This document shows, in pieces, positions 17,378 through 25,873 of a stretch of 64,000 bases of DNA (position 1 is its first letter; the number at the start of each line of letters is the position of its first letter). Below the pieces are notes generated by a model. It made no database searches. It was given only the letters and a program-made list of their open reading frames with translations, and had not been told where the DNA came from. The position numbers and the translations under genes are program-made. This DNA comes from Pseudobdellovibrionaceae bacterium. GTDB taxonomy: Bacteria; Bdellovibrionota; Bdellovibrionia; Bdellovibrionales; Bdellovibrionaceae. The stretch lies in assembly GCA_019637875.1 (NCBI GenBank), contig JAHBUW010000003.1:1-64000 (forward strand). Reading direction: 5' to 3'.

Positions 17378-18541
17378 ATGGATGATATCAGATTGACTCG
17401 CAACGTCCTGGGCCCCTGGACAGGACTGTTGGCACTGACGCTGCCCCTGATGGCCTGCACCCCGAAGACCAACCTGGAGATCAGCGCGGAATCCCTCGCG
17501 CCCCAGGGGCAGCCGTCAAAGCGTGACATGAACGCCTTTCCCTTAAACAAAACCGTTTGCGACCCGTGGTCAGGCGGAGCGCCGGACACAAGCCAAAATG
17601 GCGTCCGCGCCCGCCTCGCCCACCGGTCCTCCGGCCAACCGGCATGGACCCGCTCCTCGGACTATCTGGACCATGGGTCCGCCTCGGGGCGCAGCCTCTT
17701 TTTCTCGGACCTGAACGTGCCGACGCGTTTGTTCCACCAGGGATTCGCGACGGAAACGAGCTCCGTCGTGACCGATGATCAAGGCGAAAAGTTGATCGAG
17801 TATTTCGGCATGGGTTTCAGCTCCCAGATCCGGCTCGCCAGCGAAGACCCCGCGGGGGACTACGAGTTCGCCCTTTTGTCCGACGATGGTACCACGATGC
17901 ATATCGGGACCGATGGCCAAAGAAAAGTCCTGATCGACAACGAAGGCGATCATCCGACGCGGATGGGTTGCGCGAACGATCGCGTTTCGCTCCAACACGG
18001 ACAGGGGCTCGACATGGATATCACTTATTTTCAGGGACCGCGAATGCATATCGCGATGATGTTGATGTGGAGGAAGGTCGACGCGGCCACACGGACCGAG
18101 CCTTTATGCGGAACCTCGGGTAACGACGCGTTTTTCAACCCCGACGACAACTCGAAACCGAACTCGAACTACAAGAAACTTTTGTCGCGCGGCTGGGCCC
18201 CCGTACCGGCGCGGAACTACTTTCTCCCGGGACAAGCGGTTTTCAATCCGTGCGTCTCCGGCGAAGAGTTGACCATCACCGGCGGCGCCATCGTCGAAGT
18301 CTCCAGCTTCCAAGCCGAGATCCAATGGCGCACCTCACGTCCCGCGACATCGCAGGCCCTCGTGCACCGCCTCTCAACGGGCGACCAGTACCTGACCGAC
18401 TCGGATCAAATGTTACGTTCCGCCCATCAACTTCGCATCGAAGGACTGGAAAGCGGCGAGGACTACGATATCCAGCCGGTCTCCGTCGCCGAAGACGGCG
18501 CCAAAGCCCTCGGCGAAAAAATTCGAATTTCGACCCCTTAA
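17378..18541 (+). CDS. Lipoprotein with PA14-like and fibronectin-like domains
   Basis: 387 residues from ATG 17378, preceded by ACGGAG. The leader ends GLLALTLPLMAC, a lipobox. Residues about 80-240 contain YEFALLSDDGTTMHIG, RVSLQHGQGLDMDITYFQG and HIAMMLMW, the pattern of a PA14 carbohydrate-binding beta-barrel with the conserved SDDG and YFQGP-type segments. The last ~90 residues (AEIQWRTSRPATSQALVH, LRIEGLESGEDYDIQPVSV) look like a fibronectin-III module. Inference: surface glycan binding. It is transcribed alone and ends at a strong hairpin. Confidence 0.75.
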   Translation: MDDIRLTRNVLGPWTGLLALTLPLMACTPKTNLEISAESLAPQGQPSKRDMNAFPLNKTVCDPWSGGAPDTSQNGVRARLAHRSSGQPAWTRSSDYLDHGSASGRSLFFSDLNVPTRLFHQGFATETSSVVTDDQGEKLIEYFGMGFSSQIRLASEDPAGDYEFALLSDDGTTMHIGTDGQRKVLIDNEGDHPTRMGCANDRVSLQHGQGLDMDITYFQGPRMHIAMMLMWRKVDAATRTEPLCGTSGNDAFFNPDDNSKPNSNYKKLLSRGWAPVPARNYFLPGQAVFNPCVSGEELTITGGAIVEVSSFQAEIQWRTSRPATSQALVHRLSTGDQYLTDSDQMLRSAHQLRIEGLESGEDYDIQPVSVAEDGAKALGEKIRISTP

Positions 18542-18609
18542 ACCCCGATTTGCCATGTAGGGGAAGTCCACTCCTACCTTGTGATCGAGACCCCATCCTC
18601 GATTGCATC

Positions 18610-18651
18610 AGCCCGCACCGGTTCTGACCTGCCGGTGCGGGCTTTCTTTTT
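18610..18651. terminator. Bidirectional rho-independent terminator
   Basis: A 12-bp stem, AGCCCGCACCGG with CCGGTGCGGGCT, has a 10-nt loop and is followed by TTCTTTTT on the plus strand. It lies between the PA14-like gene and the convergent transposase-like gene. Confidence 0.85.
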
Positions 18652-18654
18652 GCG

Positions 18655-19236
18655 TCAGCGCATGAACGGCAGAACCGGTTCGGGCGGCGGCTCCTCCGGC
18701 GAAACCCGATTGCGCCACCACGCCGACCGCGTCCTTTCGCGCTGATAGGGAATGATTCTCAAGCCTTCAAGCTGGTTCAACAGCACGTAGTCGCGCGCGA
18801 TTTGGTAACCCCGGCGACTCTCCACCACCCTCGTGAAGGGACGGAAGTCGAAAAATCGTTTCTCGAGTTTCTGGCTCCCACAAAGGCGTTTGACGAGTGT
18901 CCCCGTGAAGACCCGATTGAACGCCAATAGATAGCGGCGATGATGAAAGCGCACGAGCATGTGGAAGTGATTTCCGCAGATCCCTACCTCGTGAACACGC
19001 AGACCGTAACGTTTGGCCATTTGGCGAAGCGTGCGGTGAAGAATCACCCGTGAACGCGGATGTAGAAAACTGGTCGGCCCCTTCGCGGAGGACGACTTGA
19101 ACACCATATGCAAGGCGTGACGACTGGAGACGGGCCGCGCCCCTCGCCGGTCGCGACGGCGGCGTAGCGTGCCGCCGTAGGCATTTTCACGCCGAAGTTT
19201 CAGAAACGGGAATCGCAATTGGGAGTGTCGGCTCAT
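18655..19236 (-). CDS. IS200-like/RAYT-type HUH transposase-domain protein
   Basis: 193 residues from ATG 19236 (MSRHSQLRFPFLKL). It resembles Y1 transposases of the REP-associated (RAYT) branch: SRHALHMVFKSS near the N terminus, the HUH motif HFH at residues 90-92 within GNHFHMLV, and the likely catalytic Tyr150 in ARDYVLLNQLEG. The family nicks single-stranded DNA at hairpins. No IS ends or second ORF are seen, so it is probably a domesticated single-copy gene. A long inverted repeat lies about 110 nt upstream of its start. The C terminus is Pro/Arg-rich. Confidence 0.75.
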   Translation of the reverse strand: MSRHSQLRFPFLKLRRENAYGGTLRRRRDRRGARPVSSRHALHMVFKSSSAKGPTSFLHPRSRVILHRTLRQMAKRYGLRVHEVGICGNHFHMLVRFHHRRYLLAFNRVFTGTLVKRLCGSQKLEKRFFDFRPFTRVVESRRGYQIARDYVLLNQLEGLRIIPYQRERTRSAWWRNRVSPEEPPPEPVLPFMR

Positions 19237-19343
19237 ACCCGCCAGAACTGCAAGCGGCGGGAAATCCTGAGCGGCATCGAGGCCCTGACAGAGCCCATGA
19301 CGCGTCCGGAATCCGGGCCTCCACGACACGCCCGGGGCTGGTT

Positions 19344-19406
19344 GGGCCATCGGTCCTCTCGCCGCACGCGCGCTCCGCGCGGGAGCGAAGCGAGGACCGA
19401 TGGCCC
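19344..19406. repeat. 15-bp inverted repeat upstream of the RAYT-like gene
   Basis: GGGCCATCGGTCCTC (19344-19358) is perfectly repeated in reverse complement at 19392-19406. The 33-nt interior is itself GC-rich and partly palindromic (CGCGCGCTCCGCGCG-like). The structure is REP-like and lies next to a RAYT-type gene. Confidence 0.7.
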
Positions 19407-19437
19407 CACCACACCACCACACCACCACACCACCACT
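19407..19437. repeat. CACCACAC microsatellite
   Basis: Nearly four copies of the 8-mer CACCACAC abut the inverted repeat. No credible coding role was found; the tract lies between the transposase-like gene and the terminator of the large Cys-rich gene. Confidence 0.8.
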
Positions 19438-19461
19438 CCCCCGCCGCCGCCCGAAAACGAA

Positions 19462-19491
19462 GAAGCCAGCCCCGATCTCGGGACTGGCTTC
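19462..19491 (-). terminator. Rho-independent terminator of the Cys-rich surface protein gene
   Basis: On the minus strand GAAGCCAG-T-CCCGA pairs with TCGGG-G-CTGGCTTC across a 2-nt gap, giving a long stem followed by TTCGTTTTC. It lies 36 nt after the stop at 19527. Confidence 0.75.
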
Positions 19492-19526
19492 GCGGATTCA
19501 AGATTCAACTGTCGTCGGCGGGACCG

Positions 19527-22500
19527 TTAGTCCTTGTGGCAGTCGGGACGGATCGATTTACCGTCGAACTTCACGTAGACGACTTTCTTCCAGTGGTTCT
19601 GTTTGCGGACTTTCCAGTAGTAGTCCATGCACGAATTGACGTCCTTCTGTTGGCTCGTGCTGTACGACCAATCCGAGAACTTCACTTCGCACTTCTTCAG
19701 CTCCAACCGGTAGATGACCTGGCGGTCGTACTCGACCAATTGAACCGTTTTGTCCGGATACTTCTTCTCGGTGTCCTTCCAGAACTTCTTACAAGCATCG
19801 ACCGAGGGTTCCATCGAGGTCACCGACTCACCCGTGGTGGCGACGACTTGGCAAAGCTTCAGCTGTTCATCACCGAACGGACGGTATTTTTCACCACCGC
19901 TCAACGGCGACGAGTAGATGGGCTGCGAAACTTTGAATTCGCAGAGACCCTTCACCTTCAGATACCAAGGCGTGTTGTTATCCAGACCTTGGAACTTCAG
20001 CTCCACCGTACCTTTCGGAACGACCACCCGGAAATCGCGAATCGCGCTTTCGATGGGGCGGCTGCCGTACCCGGCGGTCAGACACTTGTTCTCGACGTCT
20101 TTATGCGTGCTGATCAAACACGGCTCGAAGATCACCTTCGACTGGCCGTTCGCCAGTTTCGCGGTGATGCGCGCCGAGTTCGCCGCTTTATAAGTCGCGT
20201 AGTCCAAATCGATCTGCAGATCGCCCGACGTTCCGGCCGAGTTCGCCGACTTCACGACGATCGTCTTCGAAACCGGGACGTTCCAGATCTCGGCGCCCGA
20301 TTGGCACGACGGCGGGAGCGTGCTCGCCAAACGAGGCCACAGATCCACGAAGAACGACTTGTGAGCGCCCTTACGGCAAACGGGGTCATTGCCACCATCG
20401 CCGTCTTTAACGCACACGCCGTTCTCGAGGTGATAACCCGAGTTACATTTATTGGGAACGCACGAACCGTAGCCCGAACCGTCGGCCTTACAGACCTTCT
20501 GGCCGCTGCCGTTCGTCACCGAGCACGACTTCACCGCGCCGGGATCACACGCCGTGACTTTCCAGAGGTGATTCGCCTCAGCGAAATTACCCGCTTTGTC
20601 CGTCACGCGAACGAAGAACTGATAGTTCCCCGCGCCCAATCCCGAATAGTCCTTCGGCGAAGAGCAACGCGCGTAGGTCGAGCCGTTCAACGAACACTCG
20701 AAACGATCCACGCCCGAGCCGACATCGCTTCCCTCGAACACCAGGCGCGCCGAGCCCGACGACGTCATGGCCGCAGGACCGCTGACGATCCGCACGGAGG
20801 GCTTCGTCTTATCGACGCAAGCGTTCCCCACGGCTTCATAACCCGCGGGACAACTGAGCTTCACGCACTGACCGTTCTTCAGCTCATATCCGGCATCGCA
20901 CGAACTGGGTACGCATGAACCGTAACCCGATCCGTTCGACGAACACTTCTTGGTGCCCGTTCCGTTCGGCACGTCACAAGGCACCGTCGAGTTCGGCGTA
21001 CACACATTACCAATGGTCCATTTGATATAACGCGACGACTGATTGCCGGCGTTATCCACCGCGAAGATCGCGATTTCGTGGAATCCCACCGCCAGGTTCG
21101 AGATCCTCAGCGGACTCACGCAGGGCGAGTGCGCCTTGCCGTCCAAACGACAGGTCACCGCTTTCACGCCCGAACCGACATCGGTCACCGTGTAGATGAC
21201 TTCGGCGCCACGATCGTTCGAATCTTGCGGACGCTTGGTCACGTTGATGACCGGCGGTTCGCGATCGACGCACTTGCCGTTTTCGAACACGTAGCCTGCG
21301 TCGCAAACTTTCGGGACGCAGCGATTGCCATCGCGGACGTATCCATTGTTACAAGTCGTGGGTTCACACGAGCCGTAGCCCGAACCATCCGGCTTACAGA
21401 CCATCGCTCCCGCGCCATTGGCGATCGGGCACGACAGGGTCTCGCCCGGATTACAGGTCGAAACGGTCCACTGAATGGTCTTCGAGGCCTCGTTCCCCTC
21501 GACATCACGGGCCGTGATGACGAACTGGTGGAAGCCGGGAGTCAGGTTCGCCAAGTTCACGGGGCTATCGCAAGCCGCGTACGCCGCTCCGTCGAATTCA
21601 CAGATCGTCGCCGCCAGATCCGAATCACGATCTTCCACCGTGTATTCGATCAAAGCCGTCCGCGACGGACCGTTGGTCGGCTGCTTCGTCACCTTGATGA
21701 TGGGAGCGGTGCGATCTTTACAGATCCCCCCCACGAGTTCGAAGCCGCGTTGACAAGGATTGTTGTCATCGAAGGGCACGCAGACGTAAGCGCCCGCGAT
21801 GATCGCGTTCAGGTAAGTCCCTTTCGGGCACGTGTAGTTCCAATCGGGAGTCGAATGCGGGTTACAGATCGGCTGGTTGCCGACGAAGCCCATCAAGAAT
21901 TGGCCCTGGCCGCAGGAGCCGTTCCACTTATGATCGGGGGTGGGGATCGTGGTACATGCGTAACCTTGATCCGAAACCGCGGACAGGTACTCGCCGCCGG
22001 GGCAGTAGTAAACGAGGTCACGTTCGGGCGTATTGCCGCACAAAACCGCGTTCGCCGACTGGTTCACGGTCATTTGACCGCCGTTACAGACCGCATCCGG
22101 ATGCGGAGGCGGCATCAGCGTTTGACACACGATTTGTCCCGCGGTCATACCGACAATGGCTTGACCCGACGGACACGATTGCGGGGTCGGGAACGGCAGA
22201 ATGATCGTTTCGCAAATCGGCTGACCGTTAGCGATACCACGCAACTGCTGACCGATAGGACACTGATACGAACCCGGAGGAATCGGCGGGGGAGGATTCA
22301 GCTCCGCGCAGACCGGCTGACCATTCACGACACCACGCAGGTATTGTCCCGGAGGACAATCGTAATTCGGACGCGAGCCGGGCATCCGGATACACGTCAG
22401 AGCGCCGTTCGAAGAGTAAGACTCAAGCTCACGATTGAAGTCGCAAACCGGAAGGAGCGGATCGCGATCGCTAACGAGGATACAGCGAGCCCCACCGCCA

Positions 22501-22793
22501 TTGTCGTAGCCGTAGAGATATTGGCCCACGGGGCAAACTTGGCCCCCGCGATCATTGATATTCACGCAGATGACGACGCCACCGTTCAGACCGATAGCCG
22601 CCTGGCCCGCCGGGCAAACGGCGTCGACCGGGACTTCGTTTCCTAATGATTGGTTGAGCCCCGGTTCACCCGAGAATCCCATCTTCGCTTTTCCGCAGTT
22701 TTGGAATCCGAATAGGACGATGTTCCCCACCAAAAATAAGGTGAAGAACGTCATAAACGAACGCGTCGTCTTCAAAGATGCCTTAATCCCCAC
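19527..22793 (-). CDS. Large Cys-rich surface protein with repeat modules and FQNC anchor
   Basis: 1088 residues from GTG 22793 with GGGGGA just upstream; TTG 22775 is an alternative. A hydrophobic leader ends in GFQNC (Cys33), probably an export or lipid anchor of non-standard type. Residues about 55-350 hold repeated ~40-residue modules of the form CPxGQxLxGxxxGQPxC. Residues about 360-790 hold three Ig-like modules starting DRTAPIIKV, DREPPVINV or DKTKPSVRI and ending ...W.V, alternating with GxGxxCKxDGSGYGSC linkers. The C-terminal ~300 residues are a distinct Cys/Lys-rich domain. Inference: cell-surface adhesin-like protein. It diverges from another FQNC protein gene. Confidence 0.75.
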   Translation of the reverse strand: MGIKASLKTTRSFMTFFTLFLVGNIVLFGFQNCGKAKMGFSGEPGLNQSLGNEVPVDAVCPAGQAAIGLNGGVVICVNINDRGGQVCPVGQYLYGYDNGGGARCILVSDRDPLLPVCDFNRELESYSSNGALTCIRMPGSRPNYDCPPGQYLRGVVNGQPVCAELNPPPPIPPGSYQCPIGQQLRGIANGQPICETIILPFPTPQSCPSGQAIVGMTAGQIVCQTLMPPPHPDAVCNGGQMTVNQSANAVLCGNTPERDLVYYCPGGEYLSAVSDQGYACTTIPTPDHKWNGSCGQGQFLMGFVGNQPICNPHSTPDWNYTCPKGTYLNAIIAGAYVCVPFDDNNPCQRGFELVGGICKDRTAPIIKVTKQPTNGPSRTALIEYTVEDRDSDLAATICEFDGAAYAACDSPVNLANLTPGFHQFVITARDVEGNEASKTIQWTVSTCNPGETLSCPIANGAGAMVCKPDGSGYGSCEPTTCNNGYVRDGNRCVPKVCDAGYVFENGKCVDREPPVINVTKRPQDSNDRGAEVIYTVTDVGSGVKAVTCRLDGKAHSPCVSPLRISNLAVGFHEIAIFAVDNAGNQSSRYIKWTIGNVCTPNSTVPCDVPNGTGTKKCSSNGSGYGSCVPSSCDAGYELKNGQCVKLSCPAGYEAVGNACVDKTKPSVRIVSGPAAMTSSGSARLVFEGSDVGSGVDRFECSLNGSTYARCSSPKDYSGLGAGNYQFFVRVTDKAGNFAEANHLWKVTACDPGAVKSCSVTNGSGQKVCKADGSGYGSCVPNKCNSGYHLENGVCVKDGDGGNDPVCRKGAHKSFFVDLWPRLASTLPPSCQSGAEIWNVPVSKTIVVKSANSAGTSGDLQIDLDYATYKAANSARITAKLANGQSKVIFEPCLISTHKDVENKCLTAGYGSRPIESAIRDFRVVVPKGTVELKFQGLDNNTPWYLKVKGLCEFKVSQPIYSSPLSGGEKYRPFGDEQLKLCQVVATTGESVTSMEPSVDACKKFWKDTEKKYPDKTVQLVEYDRQVIYRLELKKCEVKFSDWSYSTSQQKDVNSCMDYYWKVRKQNHWKKVVYVKFDGKSIRPDCHKD

Positions 22794-23003
22794 AGGTCCC
22801 CCAAGAAAGTCTTATCGATGGACGAAAAACTTCTGCATTCACGTTAGCACTCAACTTTTCGGCAGCCGGTAAGAATCCTGGAATTTTCTCAGAATGATTT
22901 CACAATTTTCTGTCAAACGTCCCGATTTGATTCGCCTTCACGAAGTTGTTTCAATCCCACATGCGTCTCTTTAAGATAGAGAAAGGTACCGAGGGGGAAA
23001 CCG

Positions 23004-24143
23004 ATGTCGTCGTTTCGCAAGAAATCCGTCATAACGACCCAAGTTCTTCTGACATTGGGAATTATCATGACTTTGGCGACTCAGTTTCAAAACTGCGCGG
23101 GCGCGAAGTTCGATCAAGATCCCAATGATCAAGCTCAAGGTCGTCCCGAACCTGAAGTGCCGATCGAAGAGATTTTCAAAACCCTCAAGCCGGCCCTGGC
23201 CGTGCGCGGAATCGGTTGCTTCACTTGTCACGCGAACATCAACGCCTCTATTATTACGGACGCGGGCTTCGGCGATCCCTTCTATCGCAAACATCTGTCG
23301 ACCTACTCGAAGTTTGGTTTCGAACAGATGAACTCGTTCCCGAGTAAACACACCATCTACATCCCCGAAACCGGCGACAACTTGGCGGACTACCTGAAAG
23401 GTTCGAAATCCTACACGGTCGAAAAACGTGATCGTATCCACATCGGCGCGCCGACGGCGGCGGAGCTGCGCGCGGCCGCCGGGGGCTCGGCCCTCAACTA
23501 CCAGAAAAGTTCGGACTCTTCCCCCAACCTCAGCGGCGTGACCGGTTCGGGCGGAGCCTATATCGCGACCGGCAACGTCCAATGCGACGGCGATCTTTTC
23601 GTGGAGGGATCGATCCACCTGAAGGCCGCGACCATCAAATCCAATACCGGTTGCCGCATTTACGTGACCAAAGCCGCGTTCATCACGGGTGGCTTGAAGG
23701 TACAAAGTGTCGGTAGCGGTTCGGATCACAACCTGCAAATTACCGCCGCCCTCGGCATCGCGCTCGGCATGGACTACAATGCCGTCACGGCGAACAATGA
23801 CCCCACGAATCCCCACCTGTACGGGCACCCCGACGACGTGGTTCCCATGCGCGGTTACGCGAGCGTGATCTCGTACGGCCAAGCCATGGCCAGCGAGGCC
23901 TTGAAATTCACGGGTCTGACCCATGCCGACAACGAGACCGGTGGTCGCAATCAACCGATGAGCCGTCTGCTGCTGAACGCGCCCCGCGTGGATAGCCTTT
24001 ATCGCGGTAACTTTTCGGGCGTGATCATCACCGAAGTGGCGATGATGTCTGTCGGAAGTTTCTCTTATAACTACGACGCCGTTTTCATGCGCGTTCCGAT
24101 CTTGCCGAAAATTTCGAACGCGACCTACCTCGACGTGAAGTAA
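23004..24143 (+). CDS. Exported CXXCH-containing protein with FQNC anchor
   Basis: 379 residues; the ATG follows GAGGGGG. The leader ends LATQFQNCAG (Cys31), like the divergent neighbour. CFTCH at residues 72-76 fits a covalent c-type heme site, and the preceding VRGIGCFTCHANINA resembles monoheme cytochromes. The second half is rich in beta-like repeats (VQCDGDLFVEGSIHLKAATI, SNTGCRIYVTKAAFITGGL), similar to bactofilin-like or right-handed beta-helix proteins. Function unknown. Only one heme motif is present, and its axial ligand cannot be assigned. Confidence 0.7.
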   Translation: MSSFRKKSVITTQVLLTLGIIMTLATQFQNCAGAKFDQDPNDQAQGRPEPEVPIEEIFKTLKPALAVRGIGCFTCHANINASIITDAGFGDPFYRKHLSTYSKFGFEQMNSFPSKHTIYIPETGDNLADYLKGSKSYTVEKRDRIHIGAPTAAELRAAAGGSALNYQKSSDSSPNLSGVTGSGGAYIATGNVQCDGDLFVEGSIHLKAATIKSNTGCRIYVTKAAFITGGLKVQSVGSGSDHNLQITAALGIALGMDYNAVTANNDPTNPHLYGHPDDVVPMRGYASVISYGQAMASEALKFTGLTHADNETGGRNQPMSRLLLNAPRVDSLYRGNFSGVIITEVAMMSVGSFSYNYDAVFMRVPILPKISNATYLDVK

Positions 24144-24167
24144 GTCACCGGGCAAGATGCCCGTGAC
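24144..24167 (+). terminator. Hairpin after the CXXCH protein gene
   Basis: GTCAC-C-GGGCA pairs with TGCCC-GTGAC across loop AGA, with one bulged C, starting just after the stop codon. No T run follows, so it may be a weak or factor-aided terminator. Confidence 0.5.
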
Positions 24168-24271
24168 TTCCGGGCGGTGACCGATGGTCCCTCCCTCGAC
24201 CTAGGCCGCGCGACGTGCCGCGGAGGGCCGGAGCTTTTCCACAATCGCGCCTATTTCTCCCCAGCGGTGGA

Positions 24272-24287
24272 TGGCATATCCACTGCA
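24272..24287 (+). promoter_or_regulatory. Sigma-54 promoter candidate of the HPF-like operon
   Basis: TGGCAT-N5-CTGCA has GG at 24273-24274 and GC at 24285-24286, exactly 10 bp apart, as in the RpoN consensus TGGCAC-N5-TTGCA. The predicted start near 24298 leaves a 30-nt leader with a clear ribosome site. Confidence 0.6.
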
Positions 24288-24327
24288 ATCAACTCTCGTG
24301 TGCTGAGCTTTTAACACGGAGGGTTTT

Positions 24328-24645
24328 ATGGAGGAGTTTTCTATTCAATACCGCGGTTTCACACCCGCGAATGCCACGAAGCAGTTCTTTCAGTCGTTGA
24401 TCCGCCGGATTCAGGACGACGCTCCGGATTGCTCATTCATCCGGGCGAGCTTCGCTCACGATCAAGGTGAATACAAAGGCATCATCAACATCAATTCGGA
24501 AGCCGGACGCTTCTTAAGCTTCGCCCAAACCGCCGACCCGAAAGAGTTGGGGGTGCAGTTGTACGAAAAGCTCCGCGAACAACTCAACCAATGGAAAACC
24601 CGCCGCTTCATGGATGAAGAGGTGACCCATGGTCAAGCTCAATAG
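24328..24645 (+). CDS. HPF/RaiA-like ribosome hibernation factor candidate
   Basis: 105 residues with GGAGGG 5 nt before the ATG. The second half, FLSFAQTADPKELGVQLYEKLREQLNQWKTRRF, follows the pattern of the sigma-54-modulation/S30EA (HPF) family: a strand, a conserved Asp, then an amphipathic helix that starts L..KL..QL. The length equals short HPF. Such proteins dimerise or silence ribosomes in stationary phase. It is first in a small operon behind a sigma-54-like promoter, a common context for hpf. The N-terminal half is divergent, so this is a fold-level call. Confidence 0.6.
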   Translation: MEEFSIQYRGFTPANATKQFFQSLIRRIQDDAPDCSFIRASFAHDQGEYKGIININSEAGRFLSFAQTADPKELGVQLYEKLREQLNQWKTRRFMDEEVTHGQAQ

Positions 24646-24736
24646 CCATCGCTGGTCCGCCAAGCTCAACCAAGTTTACATGGCCGTCGTCTTCATGGCG
24701 CTGGTGACCGTTTCATTAGGCATGGACGTCTTGTGA
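24629..24736 (+). CDS. 35-residue single-span membrane protein
   Basis: ATG 24629 is preceded by AAGAGG at 6-7 nt and overlaps the end of the HPF-like gene by 17 nt in another frame. The peptide starts MVKLNSHRWSAKLNQ, a basic N-terminal part, and continues with about 18 hydrophobic residues (VYMAVVFMALVTVSLGM) ending DVL. This is the composition of a small inner-membrane protein with its N terminus inside. The following gene has its own ribosome site 65 nt downstream. Not recognised from any family. Confidence 0.6.
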   Translation: MVKLNSHRWSAKLNQVYMAVVFMALVTVSLGMDVL

Positions 24737-24802
24737 CCGGTCGGACGGGGCAACCATCGTCACCCCGTCGATAAAACCAAAATAATTTCCAGGAGGGATT
24801 CA

Positions 24803-25165
24803 ATGCAAATCGGTGAACTCATCGAAAGCCATGCCGAATCGTTATTCGCATCATCGGCAAAGAATAAAACATCCAGACTTAAATTTCGTCCCGGGGTCAT
24901 CAGCATGGATCCCGACGGAGAGCACTTTCATCTCGTCACTCCCGAGGGGGCCCGCCTGCGCCTGAATCCCCGCCTCAACCGCGAAAGCTTAGAGCATCTG
25001 CGCGGTCAACCGGTGCGCGCGCTTCTTCGCGCGAGCCCCTGGCCGCTCGAACGTCCCCATCACATCGCCCCTCTCCCCCACGCTTCAAGCCCCGCATCGA
25101 AAACAACTTACGATGTTCTGTTTATTGAAACCGCGAGCGAACATGAAGCATCGACGATCAATTGA
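24803..25165 (+). CDS. Hypothetical protein, third gene of the HPF-like operon
   Basis: 120 residues, with an ideal AGGAGGG before ATG 24803. It is predicted to be soluble and has no signal peptide. Central residues GVISMDPDGEHFHLVTPEGARLRLNPRL suggest a small beta-rich domain; the tail is Pro/His/Ser-rich and probably flexible. Not recognised. Its spacing from the small membrane protein and shared direction suggest one transcript from the sigma-54-like promoter. It ends 7 nt before the convergent lipoprotein gene. Confidence 0.6.
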   Translation: MQIGELIESHAESLFASSAKNKTSRLKFRPGVISMDPDGEHFHLVTPEGARLRLNPRLNRESLEHLRGQPVRALLRASPWPLERPHHIAPLPHASSPASKTTYDVLFIETASEHEASTIN

Positions 25166-25172
25166 TCCCGAC

Positions 25173-25853
25173 TCAGAGACTGGTGCGTTCGAATTCGAGG
25201 GTTTCCTCGGCACCACTGGCGACACCGCGGCGGACGCTCGGCACGGGCTCGGCGCCGACGAGCGGCAGATGCCGAAGCTGAATGCGCTGGCCGGAATTGA
25301 CGACGATCTCGCTGGCGAAAGTCTCCCCGCGCGCGGGGAAGCGTCCGAACGCCCCGCACTCACGACCGGTGACCAATTCGCGATCTCCCATTCTCAGTTG
25401 TGCGAGTTCGCAAGGGTCTTGTTGGGCCTCGGCGCGGGTCAACCCCCAACCCGGGCTGATCGCCATGATCTCGACTTCGTCCACACGCAAGAGCAGCGGT
25501 CGAGACGAAGCATCTTTGACGAGGAGCTCTCCGACCTCCACGCGACCGCGGTAAATCACCTGACCGCGGATCTCGCGGCAAAGGGGTTCGAGGGGAATGT
25601 TTTCGATGAGCTCCATACGACCGTCTTGAAAAACCAGACGGCGTTCACGGGCGCAGTGTCCCGCCAAGAGCGGATCGGGAGTGCGATAACTGCCGTCGAG
25701 CAGACGCTCGACTTCGCGACTCCGCACGGGCGCGGCCGAGAGCGGGTTGGCCGTCCCGGACTCGGGGATTTTGGGTCCCAAGGGACTACTGGCGCAGCCA
25801 CCAAGAACGAGCCCAACGCACATCAATAGCGGGCCGAGAGCAGTTCGTATCAT
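25173..25853 (-). CDS. Putative lipoprotein
   Basis: 226 residues from ATG 25853 (MIRTALGPLLMCVGLVLGGCASS), with lipobox LGGC; a TTG seven codons upstream is less likely. The mature part has no familiar domain. It includes LLAGHCARERRLVFQDGRMELIENIPL and a region with GQVIYRGRVEVGELLVKD, suggesting a beta-rich periplasmic fold, plus four cysteines after the anchor. It is divergent from the Hpt-like gene, with only 20 nt between starts, so their promoters must overlap each other's coding sequence. Confidence 0.65.
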   Translation of the reverse strand: MIRTALGPLLMCVGLVLGGCASSPLGPKIPESGTANPLSAAPVRSREVERLLDGSYRTPDPLLAGHCARERRLVFQDGRMELIENIPLEPLCREIRGQVIYRGRVEVGELLVKDASSRPLLLRVDEVEIMAISPGWGLTRAEAQQDPCELAQLRMGDRELVTGRECGAFGRFPARGETFASEIVVNSGQRIQLRHLPLVGAEPVPSVRRGVASGAEETLEFERTSL

Positions 25854-25873
25854 CACGGAAGGTAGGTTTAGCA

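Noticed and set aside
19407-19437. CACCACAC repeats as a possible CRISPR or His-coding tract
   Set aside because: Unit is 8 nt with no spacers, and no frame across it has a start and domain.
21078-22646. 522-codon plus frame opposite the Cys-rich surface gene
   Set aside because: Composition of a shadow frame; the minus frame has ordered Cys-repeat and Ig-like modules.
22941-22977. TTGTTT / TAAGAT as a promoter of the CXXCH protein gene
   Set aside because: Spacing is 20 bp, outside the usual range, and the -35 box is poor.
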